From contig NZ_JANKBI010000026.1 of assembly GCF_024622195.1 (NCBI RefSeq), positions 1-61,282 on the forward strand: a stretch of DNA of 61,282 nt, given 5' to 3'. Under the pieces are notes generated by a model. The model had not been told where the DNA came from and did no database searches. It was given only the letters and a program-made list of their open reading frames with translations. The stretch comes from Murimonas intestini (GTDB taxonomy: Bacteria > Bacillota > Clostridia > Lachnospirales > Lachnospiraceae). This document shows positions 52,152 to 61,172 of the stretch, piece after piece. The stretch's first letter is position 1. Each line of letters opens with the position of its first letter. The position numbers were made by a program, and so were the translations under genes.

Positions 52152-53144
52152 TCAGCCCCATTTTACTCCGAAGCGCGGGGCATCCTGGGCAAATTTCTCC
52201 ATGGCAGAAGCCCGCTTTTGTGGTTCTAACTCATCCAGCAGAAGCAGTGCCGCCCCCGCCACCGGCTCATAGTGGGCCGGAGTACAGATGAAATTAAGAC
52301 CCTTTTGTCCGATATAATGCTCAATGGCCTGAAACAATACTTCCCCGTCGCCTTTGAAAACACCACCTGTAAGCACCAGAGTCACCTGTTCATTTAGCAG
52401 CTCAAGCTTTTTGGCTGCATTTTCCATATAGCAGACCATCCGCTTTGCAGCCGTGTCAACTATATCCCTGGATACATCATCACCCATTTTAGCGCCGCGC
52501 ATTACAAGCGGACTCAGATTATAATTCTTGAATACTATCTGATTGGAAGTAAACTTTTTGTACAGCTCCGTCAGATCACTCTCACCATGCTGCTCCAAAA
52601 GAAGCTCTGTAAGCATGGTTTTTGGCCCAAGGCCCGTATAAGCATCCAGAATACTCTGCCATGCCTTTGTGCCGATGGCACCGCCTCCCTGATCCGGCGC
52701 ATTAACAAAGTAGCCGTAGATATACTCTCTGCCGTCTGCTGCACGCACAGCACAGTTCATGCCAGTCCCCGCACACAGAACAGCCTGATTGCCTCCGCCG
52801 GTACCGCCCCGCATGGCTCCGATGCAATCATTTACAATTCGGATATTCTCTTCTGCCAGTCCCAGTTCATTTGACACCAGCTTGCGGAGACGTACATAAT
52901 CCTCAGGCCAGTCTGCACCGTTAAGCGAACAGCAGGCCCCAGAAAGATCTTTAAGAGTAAGCTCTGCCTTTTCTGCTGCCTTCTCAGCAGCATATCTGAT
53001 CCAGCGGCCCTGCAGCTGATAATAGGACTCCCCCGGCGCACGCAGATCACGGTCATCAGCAAAGGCTAAGATTCTGCCCTCCTGGGTGAAGATCAGGGCA
53101 TCTGTCTTGCTTCCGCCCTGATCAATAGATAAATAATATTTCAT
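52152..53144 (-). CDS. BadF/BcrA-type N-acetylglucosamine kinase
   Basis: A 330-residue ASKHA-fold kinase. The phosphate-1 motif reads YLSIDQGGSKTDALIF, with further ATP motifs in VLCAGTGMNCAV and LVLTGGVFKGDG. This family includes human NAGK and bacterial GlcNAc or glucosamine kinases. Next to nagA and nagB the likely job is to phosphorylate GlcNAc released by the glycosidases. ATG 53144 has GGAG 9 bp upstream, which sits at the end of the GH4 gene. The substrate is inferred from context. Confidence 0.84.
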   Translation of the reverse strand: MKYYLSIDQGGSKTDALIFTQEGRILAFADDRDLRAPGESYYQLQGRWIRYAAEKAAEKAELTLKDLSGACCSLNGADWPEDYVRLRKLVSNELGLAEENIRIVNDCIGAMRGGTGGGNQAVLCAGTGMNCAVRAADGREYIYGYFVNAPDQGGGAIGTKAWQSILDAYTGLGPKTMLTELLLEQHGESDLTELYKKFTSNQIVFKNYNLSPLVMRGAKMGDDVSRDIVDTAAKRMVCYMENAAKKLELLNEQVTLVLTGGVFKGDGEVLFQAIEHYIGQKGLNFICTPAHYEPVAGAALLLLDELEPQKRASAMEKFAQDAPRFGVKWG

Positions 53145-53159
53145 AAAAGGGGTCTCCAT

Positions 53160-54416
53160 TTATAATTTAAAGTTTTTCAGCCACTGACGGTTTGCTTCCA
53201 GAAGCTTAGGCAGCATACCTTTTACAAGTTCCCATTCCCCTACCAAAGGATGAGCCAGCAAAGCTAATTCCGCAGTCTCTACGGAACCCGTCACAGCTGC
53301 CTCAACTGCCAGCTGTTCATAGTTCTTAACTGCGCATATCAGCCCGCGTACAGCTTTTGGAACCGGACCTGCATTTATGGGACGGATGCCGGAAGCATTT
53401 ACCATGCAGGCTGTCTCGATCACCGCATCATCCGGCAGCCAGCTAAAAGTTCCCCTGTTCGGTACATTTACAGTGATCCATGTATCTTTGTCATTGTAAA
53501 TGGCAGAAATGACCCCAAGTGCAATCTCAGAGTATCCGCCGCCTCCTCTCTTCTCAATGGAAGCGGGTTTTGTCTCACAGGCCGGATCTGCATAGTCCCT
53601 GTAAACTTCTTTTTCTACGCTCAGCACTTCCTCTGCACGGCACATTTCCTTTTCCTGGAGCTCTTTGACACGTTTAGATTTATGGTAATAATACTGCAGG
53701 TACGGTGAAGGAAGGGCACCTAGTTTAATACACATTTCTGCGTCCTGCTCGCCCCGGTATGCAGCAATAGTACGGAACTGTTCTTCCGTAAGGGGTTTCC
53801 CTTTTACTGTAATGTTGTATGCAAAGTTCAAGTGGTTCAGGCCTGCCAGATCATACCGTACACTGTCTGCATCCACATTCAGTCCCATAGCTGTCCAGTT
53901 ACGTCCGTTAAATCCGCCTGCACAAAGGCCTGCGATCTTGGCATTTGAATATTTATTCACTGCTTCAGCAACGATCCCTGTGGGGTTCGTATAGTTTATG
54001 ATCCATGCATCCGGGCAATATTCCTCCACTGCATGAGCAATCTCAAGCATAGCAGGTATTGTACGCAGCGCTTTCATAAATCCGCCTGCACCTGTAGTTT
54101 CCTGTCCGACCAAACCAAAAGACAGAGGAATCTTTTCATCATTGATACGTGCAGCATTGCCGCCCACGCGGATCTGGACAATAACAAAATCTGTTCCCGG
54201 CAGTGCCTCAGACAGCTTTGTTGTGCATGCAAAGTTAACATTAAGCCCCATATGTTTTGCATAACGCCCGCAGAATCCGCTGACAATGTTCAAACGCTCT
54301 TCATTGATATCCATCAGTGTTATATCAGTTACAGGCAACTCCTCACGCATTCCGTTCAGTCTTTCAAGAACCTCCGGCGTGTAAGAACTGCCGGCTCCAA
54401 TAATCGTAATTTTCAT
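53160..54416 (-). CDS. GH4 family NAD-dependent glycosidase
   Basis: A 418-residue family 4 glycosidase. The NAD site is MKITIIGAGSSYTPEV, and GH4 metal and catalytic motifs appear as INYTNPTGIVAEA, AGLCAGGFNGR and AGLNHLNF. Family members need NAD+, Mn2+ and often a reductant, and hydrolyse 6-phospho-glucosides by an oxidation-elimination route. The 6-phospho-beta-glucosidase subgroup is closest by eye. The start is uncertain: ATG 54416 is standard for the family, but GTG 54425 is better placed behind AAGGAAAG. The 170-bp gap upstream contains two TATAAT boxes, so an internal promoter is likely. Confidence 0.88.
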   Translation of the reverse strand: MKITIIGAGSSYTPEVLERLNGMREELPVTDITLMDINEERLNIVSGFCGRYAKHMGLNVNFACTTKLSEALPGTDFVIVQIRVGGNAARINDEKIPLSFGLVGQETTGAGGFMKALRTIPAMLEIAHAVEEYCPDAWIINYTNPTGIVAEAVNKYSNAKIAGLCAGGFNGRNWTAMGLNVDADSVRYDLAGLNHLNFAYNITVKGKPLTEEQFRTIAAYRGEQDAEMCIKLGALPSPYLQYYYHKSKRVKELQEKEMCRAEEVLSVEKEVYRDYADPACETKPASIEKRGGGGYSEIALGVISAIYNDKDTWITVNVPNRGTFSWLPDDAVIETACMVNASGIRPINAGPVPKAVRGLICAVKNYEQLAVEAAVTGSVETAELALLAHPLVGEWELVKGMLPKLLEANRQWLKNFKL

Positions 54417-54429
54417 AGCAATCACTCTT

Positions 54430-54585
54430 TCCTTTCTTATTATGGTTGATTTATGCTCTTTTTCAATTCTGTTTTCTGAATTTTATTATAGACTTTCCAT
54501 ATTGTGCTGTATAGCAGGTTTTCGGTGTATTATATCACTTTTTAAAGCCTGATCACTTGATTTTACAAATAGATTGGCGGGTGTT
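54430..54585 (-). promoter_or_regulatory. Possible internal promoter of the glycosidase cluster
   Basis: Between nagA and the GH4 gene the minus strand has TATAAT twice (in GTGATATAATACACC and GTCTATAATAAAATTC), each with a poor -35. Near them lies the small dyad TGCTGTATAGCA. Poor -35 boxes suggest an activator or sugar-responsive control. Confidence 0.4.
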
Positions 54586-55761
54586 TTAATAACAATGCAT
54601 CCTCACCATATCACCCTTTTTGACAAAAACCTTCTTCACCTGTATGTCTTCATCAAAAACAACAATGTCCGCGTCATATCCTTCCTGCAGCCTTCCCTTA
54701 CATCCAGAAAGTCCGATCATTCGTGCAGGTGTGGTACTTGCCATCTTTACGCATTCTTCAATAGAAATGCCCACATTCTTATGCATGATGCGCACCAGCC
54801 GGTCAAAGGTAGCTGTACTTCCCGCAAAGGCCGAGCGGTCCGTCAGTTTTGCCACTCCGTCCTCAATAATACAGGGCATTCCGTCCTGCTTGCGTCCAAG
54901 GATCGACGGTCCGTCGGGCATTCCGGCACCACGCATTGAATCCGTTACCAGACATATCTTATCGGCTCCCTTACCTTTATAGATCAGCTGCAGCAGTTCA
55001 ACAGGCAGATGGCAGCCGTCTGCGATCACCTCAACTGCCATGTCATCCAGAAGATAGGCGCTTTCCACAACTCCGAGCACACGGTATGCATTCTTCCGTA
55101 CAATGCCGGACATACCCGAATACAGATGTGTGACCATACGGCAGCCCTTTTCATATACCTTCAGAACATCTGCATATTCTGCGTCACTGTGCCCTATAGA
55201 GGGTGAAATCCCATGCTTTGTAAGGTATTCGCAAAACTCTTTTGCCCCCTCCAGTTCAGGAGCAAAACTCCATCGTTTAATAAAGCCTTTTGCACGTTCT
55301 GTTATGCCCTCATATTCGGCCTTTGCCGGGGACTTAATATATGCAGGATCCTGGGCCCCTGCCTGCTTTAAAGAAAAATAAGGACCCTCCAGATGTACCC
55401 CCGGAATATTGGGCATATCCGGTTTATCCCCTGCTTCCCTGGCGTGCCGGATTGCCGCTTCTATGGAATCCACCCCATAAGACAAGGTGGTAGGCAGAAG
55501 TGTTGTAGTCCCATGGCTCATATGCATGGAGGCAGCCTTACATACGGCTTCCACTGTCCCGTCCATAAAATCATATCCTCCCCCGCCATGGGTATGGATA
55601 TCTATAAATCCAGGGGCTATATATGCTCCCCCTGCATCAATTACCTGGGCGCCCGGGCAGTCACGGGTAGTAACCGCCGCAATCCTGCCTCCTTCGATCC
55701 ACAGGTTCCACCCCTCCAAAACCCGGTCAGCAATGATCTTTCCGTTGATAAGTTCAAGCAT
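54586..55761 (-). CDS. nagA: N-acetylglucosamine-6-phosphate deacetylase
   Basis: A 391-residue amidohydrolase that removes acetate from GlcNAc-6-phosphate. Metal-site and substrate motifs: GFIDIHTHGGGGYDFMDG, the Glu in GVHLEGPYFS, SIGHSDAEYADV, THLYSGMSG and the catalytic Asp in VTDSMRGAGMPDG. Length is typical. AGGAGG precedes the ATG. It feeds NagB encoded in the same cluster. Confidence 0.94.
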   Translation of the reverse strand: MLELINGKIIADRVLEGWNLWIEGGRIAAVTTRDCPGAQVIDAGGAYIAPGFIDIHTHGGGGYDFMDGTVEAVCKAASMHMSHGTTTLLPTTLSYGVDSIEAAIRHAREAGDKPDMPNIPGVHLEGPYFSLKQAGAQDPAYIKSPAKAEYEGITERAKGFIKRWSFAPELEGAKEFCEYLTKHGISPSIGHSDAEYADVLKVYEKGCRMVTHLYSGMSGIVRKNAYRVLGVVESAYLLDDMAVEVIADGCHLPVELLQLIYKGKGADKICLVTDSMRGAGMPDGPSILGRKQDGMPCIIEDGVAKLTDRSAFAGSTATFDRLVRIMHKNVGISIEECVKMASTTPARMIGLSGCKGRLQEGYDADIVVFDEDIQVKKVFVKKGDMVRMHCY

Positions 55762-55781
55762 TGCAATCCTCCTGTGTTAAT

Positions 55782-55808
55782 GTTACTGTCCACTCCGTGC
55801 CCGGTAAC
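55782..55808. repeat. Interspersed hairpin repeat, copy 2 (partial)
   Basis: GTTACTG...CAGTAAC-type palindrome of 27 bp (GTTACTGTCCACTCCGTGCC then CGGTAAC). It matches the first part of the repeats at 14728 and 61173 but lacks their second hairpin and tail. It lies in the 66-bp gap before nagA. Confidence 0.65.
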
Positions 55809-55827
55809 ATTTAACCTCCTGCTGTAT

Positions 55828-56685
55828 CTAATTTAGTTCTCCCAATATATCCTGCAGAGCTTCCAGACATTCTTCGCTGGCCTCAAGGCCGCATTCAGAA
55901 AAATCTGCTCCTCCGGGCTGCCGCAGCAGCTCTTCTGAAATTTTTATCCCTTTTCGATAATGCGTTTCCAGACTGATATATCCTTTATAACCATCCTCTT
56001 TCAGTGCTGCAAGCTGGGCAGTCCAATCCACCTGTCCTGTTCCAATTTTAACGCTTTCTGCAGTCTCCCCCTTTTTCACGGCATCCTTAAGATGCACATG
56101 TACGATATAGGGCCGAACATAATGATATCCCTCGGGAAATGGCTGTTCCGGAACAGGAGAATAGATATCGTTCCCTGCATCCCATAAGGCTTTTACACAC
56201 GGATGCCCGATAGCCTCCACCAGCCGTGCAAGCCTCTGACCATTGCAGGCATACACAGAAGGATCCAATTCCAGCGCAAGCTCCATATCTGCTTCCTGCA
56301 GCATCTTTGCAGGCACCTTAAAAGCTTCTGCAATAAGAGGCAGCATCTTTTCAAAATCTTCCTCCTGCCAAAAACTAAATCCTCTGATGATCCGGCAATC
56401 CAGCCGTTTTGCCAATTGAATGGTCTTTTCTAAAAGATTTATCTGTGCCTCAATTTCATCCTTATTAAAATTACATTTAAAAAAGGGTGAGGAGATGGCA
56501 CATACCTTTAGACCGTATCTTTCACAAATATTTTTGATCCGATCTATTTCCTTTTCTGACAACTCGTGCGGCTGCTTGTCCCACACACTGCGCAATTCAA
56601 TTCCATCTAAACAAAAGTCAGAGGCAACCTTTGCCGCCTGCTCGGGATTTTGCGAGATCTCGTCTGTGATTACTGCTGTTTTCAT
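55828..56685 (-). CDS. Sugar phosphate isomerase/epimerase (AP endonuclease 2-like TIM barrel)
   Basis: A 285-residue TIM barrel of the xylose isomerase-like group (AP_endonuc_2 family): LDGIELRSVWDKQPHELSEK, the Glu ligand in LALELDPSVYACNG, WDAGNDIY, VHVHLKDA and a terminal Glu in YISLETHYR. Such proteins isomerise or epimerise keto-sugars and inositols, with a divalent metal. The start overlaps the stop of the Gfo/Idh gene upstream by 4 bp. The substrate is unknown; pairing with Gfo/Idh dehydrogenases is common in inositol- and amino-sugar-type pathways. Confidence 0.85.
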   Translation of the reverse strand: MKTAVITDEISQNPEQAAKVASDFCLDGIELRSVWDKQPHELSEKEIDRIKNICERYGLKVCAISSPFFKCNFNKDEIEAQINLLEKTIQLAKRLDCRIIRGFSFWQEEDFEKMLPLIAEAFKVPAKMLQEADMELALELDPSVYACNGQRLARLVEAIGHPCVKALWDAGNDIYSPVPEQPFPEGYHYVRPYIVHVHLKDAVKKGETAESVKIGTGQVDWTAQLAALKEDGYKGYISLETHYRKGIKISEELLRQPGGADFSECGLEASEECLEALQDILGELN

Positions 56686-57719
56686 ATGTCCTTTTCACTC
56701 ATTTCAAGGTTTACTGTTTTTCCGCTCCGTGCGGATTCATAAATTGCCAGCACAAGCTCTACTGTGCTGCATCCTGCCGCTGCATCTACCAGAAGCTCTT
56801 CCCTGCCCTCAATAGAAGCCAGCAGATTTTTAAACTGAAGCAGATGTCCTGTCACATCCAAAGCGGAGGGATCATTTGCTGCGCCTATCTGCCAATGCTC
56901 CCCGCTTTCAGGAACAGGTTCATCCGCCCTCCATTCCGTGATGGCATCCTCAGTGAGCACCGCGCTTCCCTGCGTCCCTCCGATGTGGATTTTACGAGGA
57001 CTGCCGGGCTTTATCGCTGTACTTGCCTCCACTGTACCAAGTGCCCCGTTTTTAAATTCCAAAATTGCACACAGGGTATCTTCCACCTCAATATCGTGGA
57101 ATAAGGTTTTATAAAATGCACGTACCGACACTACCGGACCGCAGATATAAGAAAGAAGGTCAAGGCCGTGAATACCCTGATTCATAAGAGCACCGCCCCC
57201 GTCGCTGGACCAGCGTCCCCGCCAGCCTCCGTTCTGGTAATACTCCTCACTGCGGTAATACAGCATAGATAAGCTGCCCATGATCATCCTGCCCAGCTTC
57301 CCATGGCGGACTGCATCCCTAAGGGCCTGTACCCCGGGAGAAAAACGCAGCTGTGAGATTACGCAGATTTTTACGCCCGTCTCCTTTTGCACCCGGACCA
57401 CGGCCTGTGCATCCTCTTTATTGACCGCCAATGGTTTTTCCACTATTACATGCTTATTAGCCCTTGCAGCCGCAATAGCCAGTTCTGCATGTACTCCGCT
57501 CGGTGTACAGATATTTACCACATCCACTTCCTCATCTGCCAGCATTTCCTCAGAAGAGAGGTATACCCTGCATTGATATTTGGCTGCAAATTCCTGTACG
57601 CTTTCCGTAACCGGGCCGTATATGCCGGCTATAGCTGCATTTGGTATTTTTTGGATAGCTTTTGCGTGGATATGGGCGATCATTCCGCTGCCCATGATTC
57701 CAAATTTATATGTTTTCAT
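56682..57719 (-). CDS. Gfo/Idh/MocA family oxidoreductase (1)
   Basis: A 345-residue NAD(P)-dependent sugar dehydrogenase. The Rossmann start is FGIMGSGMIAHIHAKAIQKI, the family EKP motif is in HVIVEKPLAVNKED, and the C-terminal alpha/beta domain carries GALMNQGIHGLDLLSYICG. GGGAGA precedes ATG 57719. The longer frame to 57773 would run into the enolase-family gene. It overlaps the TIM-barrel gene, so the two enzymes probably act in sequence. Confidence 0.9.
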   Translation of the reverse strand: MKTYKFGIMGSGMIAHIHAKAIQKIPNAAIAGIYGPVTESVQEFAAKYQCRVYLSSEEMLADEEVDVVNICTPSGVHAELAIAAARANKHVIVEKPLAVNKEDAQAVVRVQKETGVKICVISQLRFSPGVQALRDAVRHGKLGRMIMGSLSMLYYRSEEYYQNGGWRGRWSSDGGGALMNQGIHGLDLLSYICGPVVSVRAFYKTLFHDIEVEDTLCAILEFKNGALGTVEASTAIKPGSPRKIHIGGTQGSAVLTEDAITEWRADEPVPESGEHWQIGAANDPSALDVTGHLLQFKNLLASIEGREELLVDAAAGCSTVELVLAIYESARSGKTVNLEMSEKDI

Positions 57720-57732
57720 AGTGTCTCCCTTA

Positions 57733-59028
57733 CTATAAAAGAGCCATTTCACGATAGTGGGGGGCGGGTGCAAAAATTCCTCCGCTGTATCTATAGAAAT
57801 TTTTATCCAGGCCGAATACTCCGTTTGAAGAGTCCACCCAGCTCTCCCATCCCATTGGATGATAGTTTTTCATTTTATTCCAGTTAATATAGTTCTGATT
57901 ACCGTTTGACTCCACTACCCCCACCTTCATGCCGGGCAGACATGCCAGCCGCGCCGCTACATTTTTATTCCAGTCTACCATAAGCGGATTCACTGTTAAG
58001 TCTGCACAGAAACAGGGGATCTTTGCAGCCCCGGCACGCTCCAGGATCTCAAAGGTAACACTCAGTGTCTTTGCGATTGGCTTGAGGGCAATACCTGTAT
58101 ACCCCTGTGCTATGAGACGGTCCACATCATCTGCATCATGTACGCTCTCATCTGCAACAATACGGGTTGGGAAATCAAAGACATCAATGCCTGAATTTTC
58201 TGTAAACGGCTCTTCCAGCATTATGATATGTTCCAGCGCCCCGATCTTGTCTGCATGGTCAAACAGACGCATCACCCTGTCACGGGAATCATACCTGCCA
58301 TTGGCATCCAGATAATACGGAATTTTGCCGGATTCTGTATACGGCGTGCGGAAGTCCTTTAAAATATTGTGGATCATGGTCAGCCGCTGGCAGTCCCACT
58401 GAAGCATCTTTTCCCTGTCATTGTCATGTTCCGGATCACTTCCGATTTTTATTTTCATAAAAAACATGCCGCTTTGCGCCAAACTGCCTACATTGACAGG
58501 AGACAAACCATATGTGATCAGCGGCACAGAAGCAAGCTGCTTTTGTCTTCCCTGCAGATACGGCTTCGCTTCATCCGGCACCAGGTCATCAAAAAAGGTA
58601 ATCTTATTCTGTTCCGCATACAGGCGCCACAAAGCCATATCCACCGGCACAAGGGCATTGAGGACAAATGTCTTGCGCAGATCATTATTGCCTGTAATCT
58701 TTTTTCCATAATCATGTACTGCCGGAAAAATGTCTTTCAGCATCTCCGTTGGTGAGGTCATGGTCTGACCCCTGAGAAGATTCACGGCATATTCTGTCAG
58801 CAGCAGCATAATGCTGTTTCCCGCAGAAGGCGAATACTGCGCAAACACTGCGCTGTCCGACCATAGTACACTCTGTACTCCTAAGCCTAAGCCCTCATTT
58901 CCATTTTCATCCTGCAGCAAAACTGCCACCTGCCAAAGTTCATTCATATGTGCTCCCTTAAAGCCAAAGGGTGCCATAAGCTTTTCCCGTTCAAATCCCA
59001 TACTGGTTTTTAAAATTTTCACTGACAT
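57733..59028 (-). CDS. Enolase superfamily enzyme (mandelate racemase-like)
   Basis: A 431-residue member of the enolase superfamily. The capping domain is about 1-150. In the barrel the likely catalytic Lys is in MKIKIGSD, the metal ligands are Asp in YYLDANGRYD, Glu in MLEEPFTENSG and Asp in IVADESVHDADD, and a second Lys is in GIALKPIAKT. Members abstract a proton alpha to a carboxylate, usually dehydrating acid sugars or racemising substrates. This points to an acid-sugar step next to the dehydrogenases. AGAGG precedes the ATG. The exact substrate is open. Confidence 0.84.
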   Translation of the reverse strand: MSVKILKTSMGFEREKLMAPFGFKGAHMNELWQVAVLLQDENGNEGLGLGVQSVLWSDSAVFAQYSPSAGNSIMLLLTEYAVNLLRGQTMTSPTEMLKDIFPAVHDYGKKITGNNDLRKTFVLNALVPVDMALWRLYAEQNKITFFDDLVPDEAKPYLQGRQKQLASVPLITYGLSPVNVGSLAQSGMFFMKIKIGSDPEHDNDREKMLQWDCQRLTMIHNILKDFRTPYTESGKIPYYLDANGRYDSRDRVMRLFDHADKIGALEHIIMLEEPFTENSGIDVFDFPTRIVADESVHDADDVDRLIAQGYTGIALKPIAKTLSVTFEILERAGAAKIPCFCADLTVNPLMVDWNKNVAARLACLPGMKVGVVESNGNQNYINWNKMKNYHPMGWESWVDSSNGVFGLDKNFYRYSGGIFAPAPHYREMALL

Positions 59029-59083
59029 ATTACACCTCTGAATTAAAAATTCTTTTTAGTAAGTTTATATATTTATAAATGTC

Positions 59084-60175
59084 TCAGCGTTTAATTACTT
59101 CCCACGTATGACCCTGCTGGGCAGCACTGAATTCCACACACAGCCTCATGGTTTCCGCTGCATCCTCCAAAGACAGGTACGGTGGTTCTCCACAGGCAGC
59201 CCGGCGCAGGATATCCAGATTCTGTGTCTGTGTATTGTGGAAATGCTCATGATCTCTTCCTTCATCCCAGGCATACACTTCTGTTATCTCCTCCGCTGTT
59301 TTTGTCTGGGCGGGATCGCCAGCATGGCGGTAAACGCGAAGCTGCCGCTGGAACACATCAATCTCGATGGCTCCTTTTGTACCCGTAATGATGTAGTTCA
59401 ATTTATGTCCGTCCTTATCCTGGTCGAACAGATCCGTCTTCATCTGAAGCATATCAGAATTACCTGTAGGTGCTGCTGTCATCAGGAAAAACAAATGGCT
59501 TACAGCGCCATTTTCAAACCGGCAGCTGACATGCACATTATCTTCGATTTCAAAATATGGAATTGTATTAGGAGCTGATGTCACCACGAACTCACTGACA
59601 CGCGAACCGTTCCACCAGCGCACAAGATCAATGTAGTGGCACAGCTTTTCGTGGTACATGCTTCCTGAATTGGCTTTTTTCACTCTCCAGCTTTCTCTCT
59701 CGTAAGGTGAGCAGGAATATGTATAATGATAGCTTACAGGTTTGCCGATACGGCCGCTGTCAATTATCTCCTTAGCCTTCAGGTACAGCTTGGAATAGCG
59801 CAGTTCCAGTCCCACCTGTATAAAAGCTCCTGTCTCCTTCTGCACGGCAAGCAGTTTATCCAGCTCAGGAATGGACAGCCCCACCGGTTTTTCCGTCATA
59901 ACTGCTTTACCTGCTTTCATTGCAGCTATAGCAAGAGGCACATGGGCGTCATTGCTTGCCGCAATATATACAAGCTTTATACTCTCATCCTTTAAAATAT
60001 CATCAAGCTGGTCTGTCACGCAGATATTATACTTTTCCTGTGTTGCTTTCAGTGCTTCCCCGCTGACGTCATAGCCGATAATCTCTCCCAAAAATGGTGA
60101 ATCCCAGATATTCTCAATAATCGTTCTGCCCATCAGCCCACAACCGAGAACCGCTGCATTAATTTTTTCATTCAT
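59084..60175 (-). CDS. Gfo/Idh/MocA family oxidoreductase (2)
   Basis: A 363-residue sugar dehydrogenase with AVLGCGLMGRTIIENIW at the Rossmann start and AVMTEKPVGLSIPELDKLLA as EKP motif. YHEKLCHYIDLVRWWNGSRV follows in the substrate domain. It is only distantly similar to the first Gfo/Idh protein of the cluster, so the two likely use different substrates. AAGGAG precedes the ATG, which overlaps the nitrilase stop by 4 bp. Confidence 0.9.
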   Translation of the reverse strand: MNEKINAAVLGCGLMGRTIIENIWDSPFLGEIIGYDVSGEALKATQEKYNICVTDQLDDILKDESIKLVYIAASNDAHVPLAIAAMKAGKAVMTEKPVGLSIPELDKLLAVQKETGAFIQVGLELRYSKLYLKAKEIIDSGRIGKPVSYHYTYSCSPYERESWRVKKANSGSMYHEKLCHYIDLVRWWNGSRVSEFVVTSAPNTIPYFEIEDNVHVSCRFENGAVSHLFFLMTAAPTGNSDMLQMKTDLFDQDKDGHKLNYIITGTKGAIEIDVFQRQLRVYRHAGDPAQTKTAEEITEVYAWDEGRDHEHFHNTQTQNLDILRRAACGEPPYLSLEDAAETMRLCVEFSAAQQGHTWEVIKR

Positions 60176-61119
60176 ACTTCATACTCCTTCGCCTCATAAC
60201 AGCTTTTTATATACTCCATCCGCCCCAGATAATCATCCAGCCTCTCTATGGAGAATTCTTCTAAAATTTCTTTCATAGTCCGTCCGGCACTCTCATTTAT
60301 CAGTATCACAGATCCCAGTCCGCCCGGGTCACGCATAGTCACGCTGTCTGCATACTTGTCCGTAAGCTCCAAAAGCTTATCCCTGTTAAAATCCAAATGT
60401 ACAAGCTCATAATCCAGATTGACTGTATAAACTATTTCTGAAAAGTATCCTGTTGATCTTTCCAGCACTTCACCAGCCGGAGAAATTACAGATGCACAGC
60501 AGCCTCCGCAGGCTCCTGCAAGATACGCTCTTGCGGTAAACGCCCACATCTGCTGCATCAGTCCCCCGTCAAACAGCGATGGGAACAGCAAAAGATCCAC
60601 GTTTCTCTTTCGATATTCCAGAGCCAGATCTGTATAGTTCAGATCAAAACAGATGGCCGCTCCCACACATCCCAGCTCACATTCCAGCACCCGGGGCGCC
60701 TCTCCGGGACGGATGCCCGCCTCAAGTTCACCCAGTGTAGGATGCATCTTATCGTATACTAATGCCGTCTTTCCTTTTCTGTCAATCAGTATACAGCTGT
60801 TCCTGAAGGTTTTATCCTCCAGCTGACGCACTGTGGGATAAGCGATCCATGCATTCAGTTCTTGTGCCTTCTTCTTCACATGCTCATATACTGCCTCTGT
60901 CCTGGCCGCAATATAATGGACATAAGTCCCCATTTCCCAGCCCTCCGGCAGGTCGCACATTTCCGGCAGCACGATCAGGTCCGGCCGGCGTGCCTCTATC
61001 CCCCGGAGAATACTGTCAATATACTCTATTATAGCCGAGTCTGCTGCAGATGCAGTAACATTCTGCCGTATAGCGCCGCACCTGCGGCATGTAGACGCAA
61101 TCTTAATTTTTCCAGCCAT
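60172..61119 (-). CDS. Carbon-nitrogen hydrolase (nitrilase superfamily)
   Basis: A 315-residue amidohydrolase. The catalytic triad is visible: Glu in LIVLPEMCDLPEG, Lys in LVYDKMHPTLGE and Cys in VGAAICFDLNYTDLA. Superfamily members hydrolyse amides, carbamoyl groups or nitriles; which one here is not clear. ATG 61119 with GGTGG 4 bp upstream fits better than the longer frame to 61161. It is first in the visible catabolic cluster, and a gene for amide removal would suit modified amino sugars. Confidence 0.87.
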   Translation of the reverse strand: MAGKIKIASTCRRCGAIRQNVTASAADSAIIEYIDSILRGIEARRPDLIVLPEMCDLPEGWEMGTYVHYIAARTEAVYEHVKKKAQELNAWIAYPTVRQLEDKTFRNSCILIDRKGKTALVYDKMHPTLGELEAGIRPGEAPRVLECELGCVGAAICFDLNYTDLALEYRKRNVDLLLFPSLFDGGLMQQMWAFTARAYLAGACGGCCASVISPAGEVLERSTGYFSEIVYTVNLDYELVHLDFNRDKLLELTDKYADSVTMRDPGGLGSVILINESAGRTMKEILEEFSIERLDDYLGRMEYIKSCYEAKEYEV

Positions 61120-61172
61120 CTGTCCACCTTCTTTATATCGATGTCTTCTTCCCCAGTTCAATTACTCCAAAA

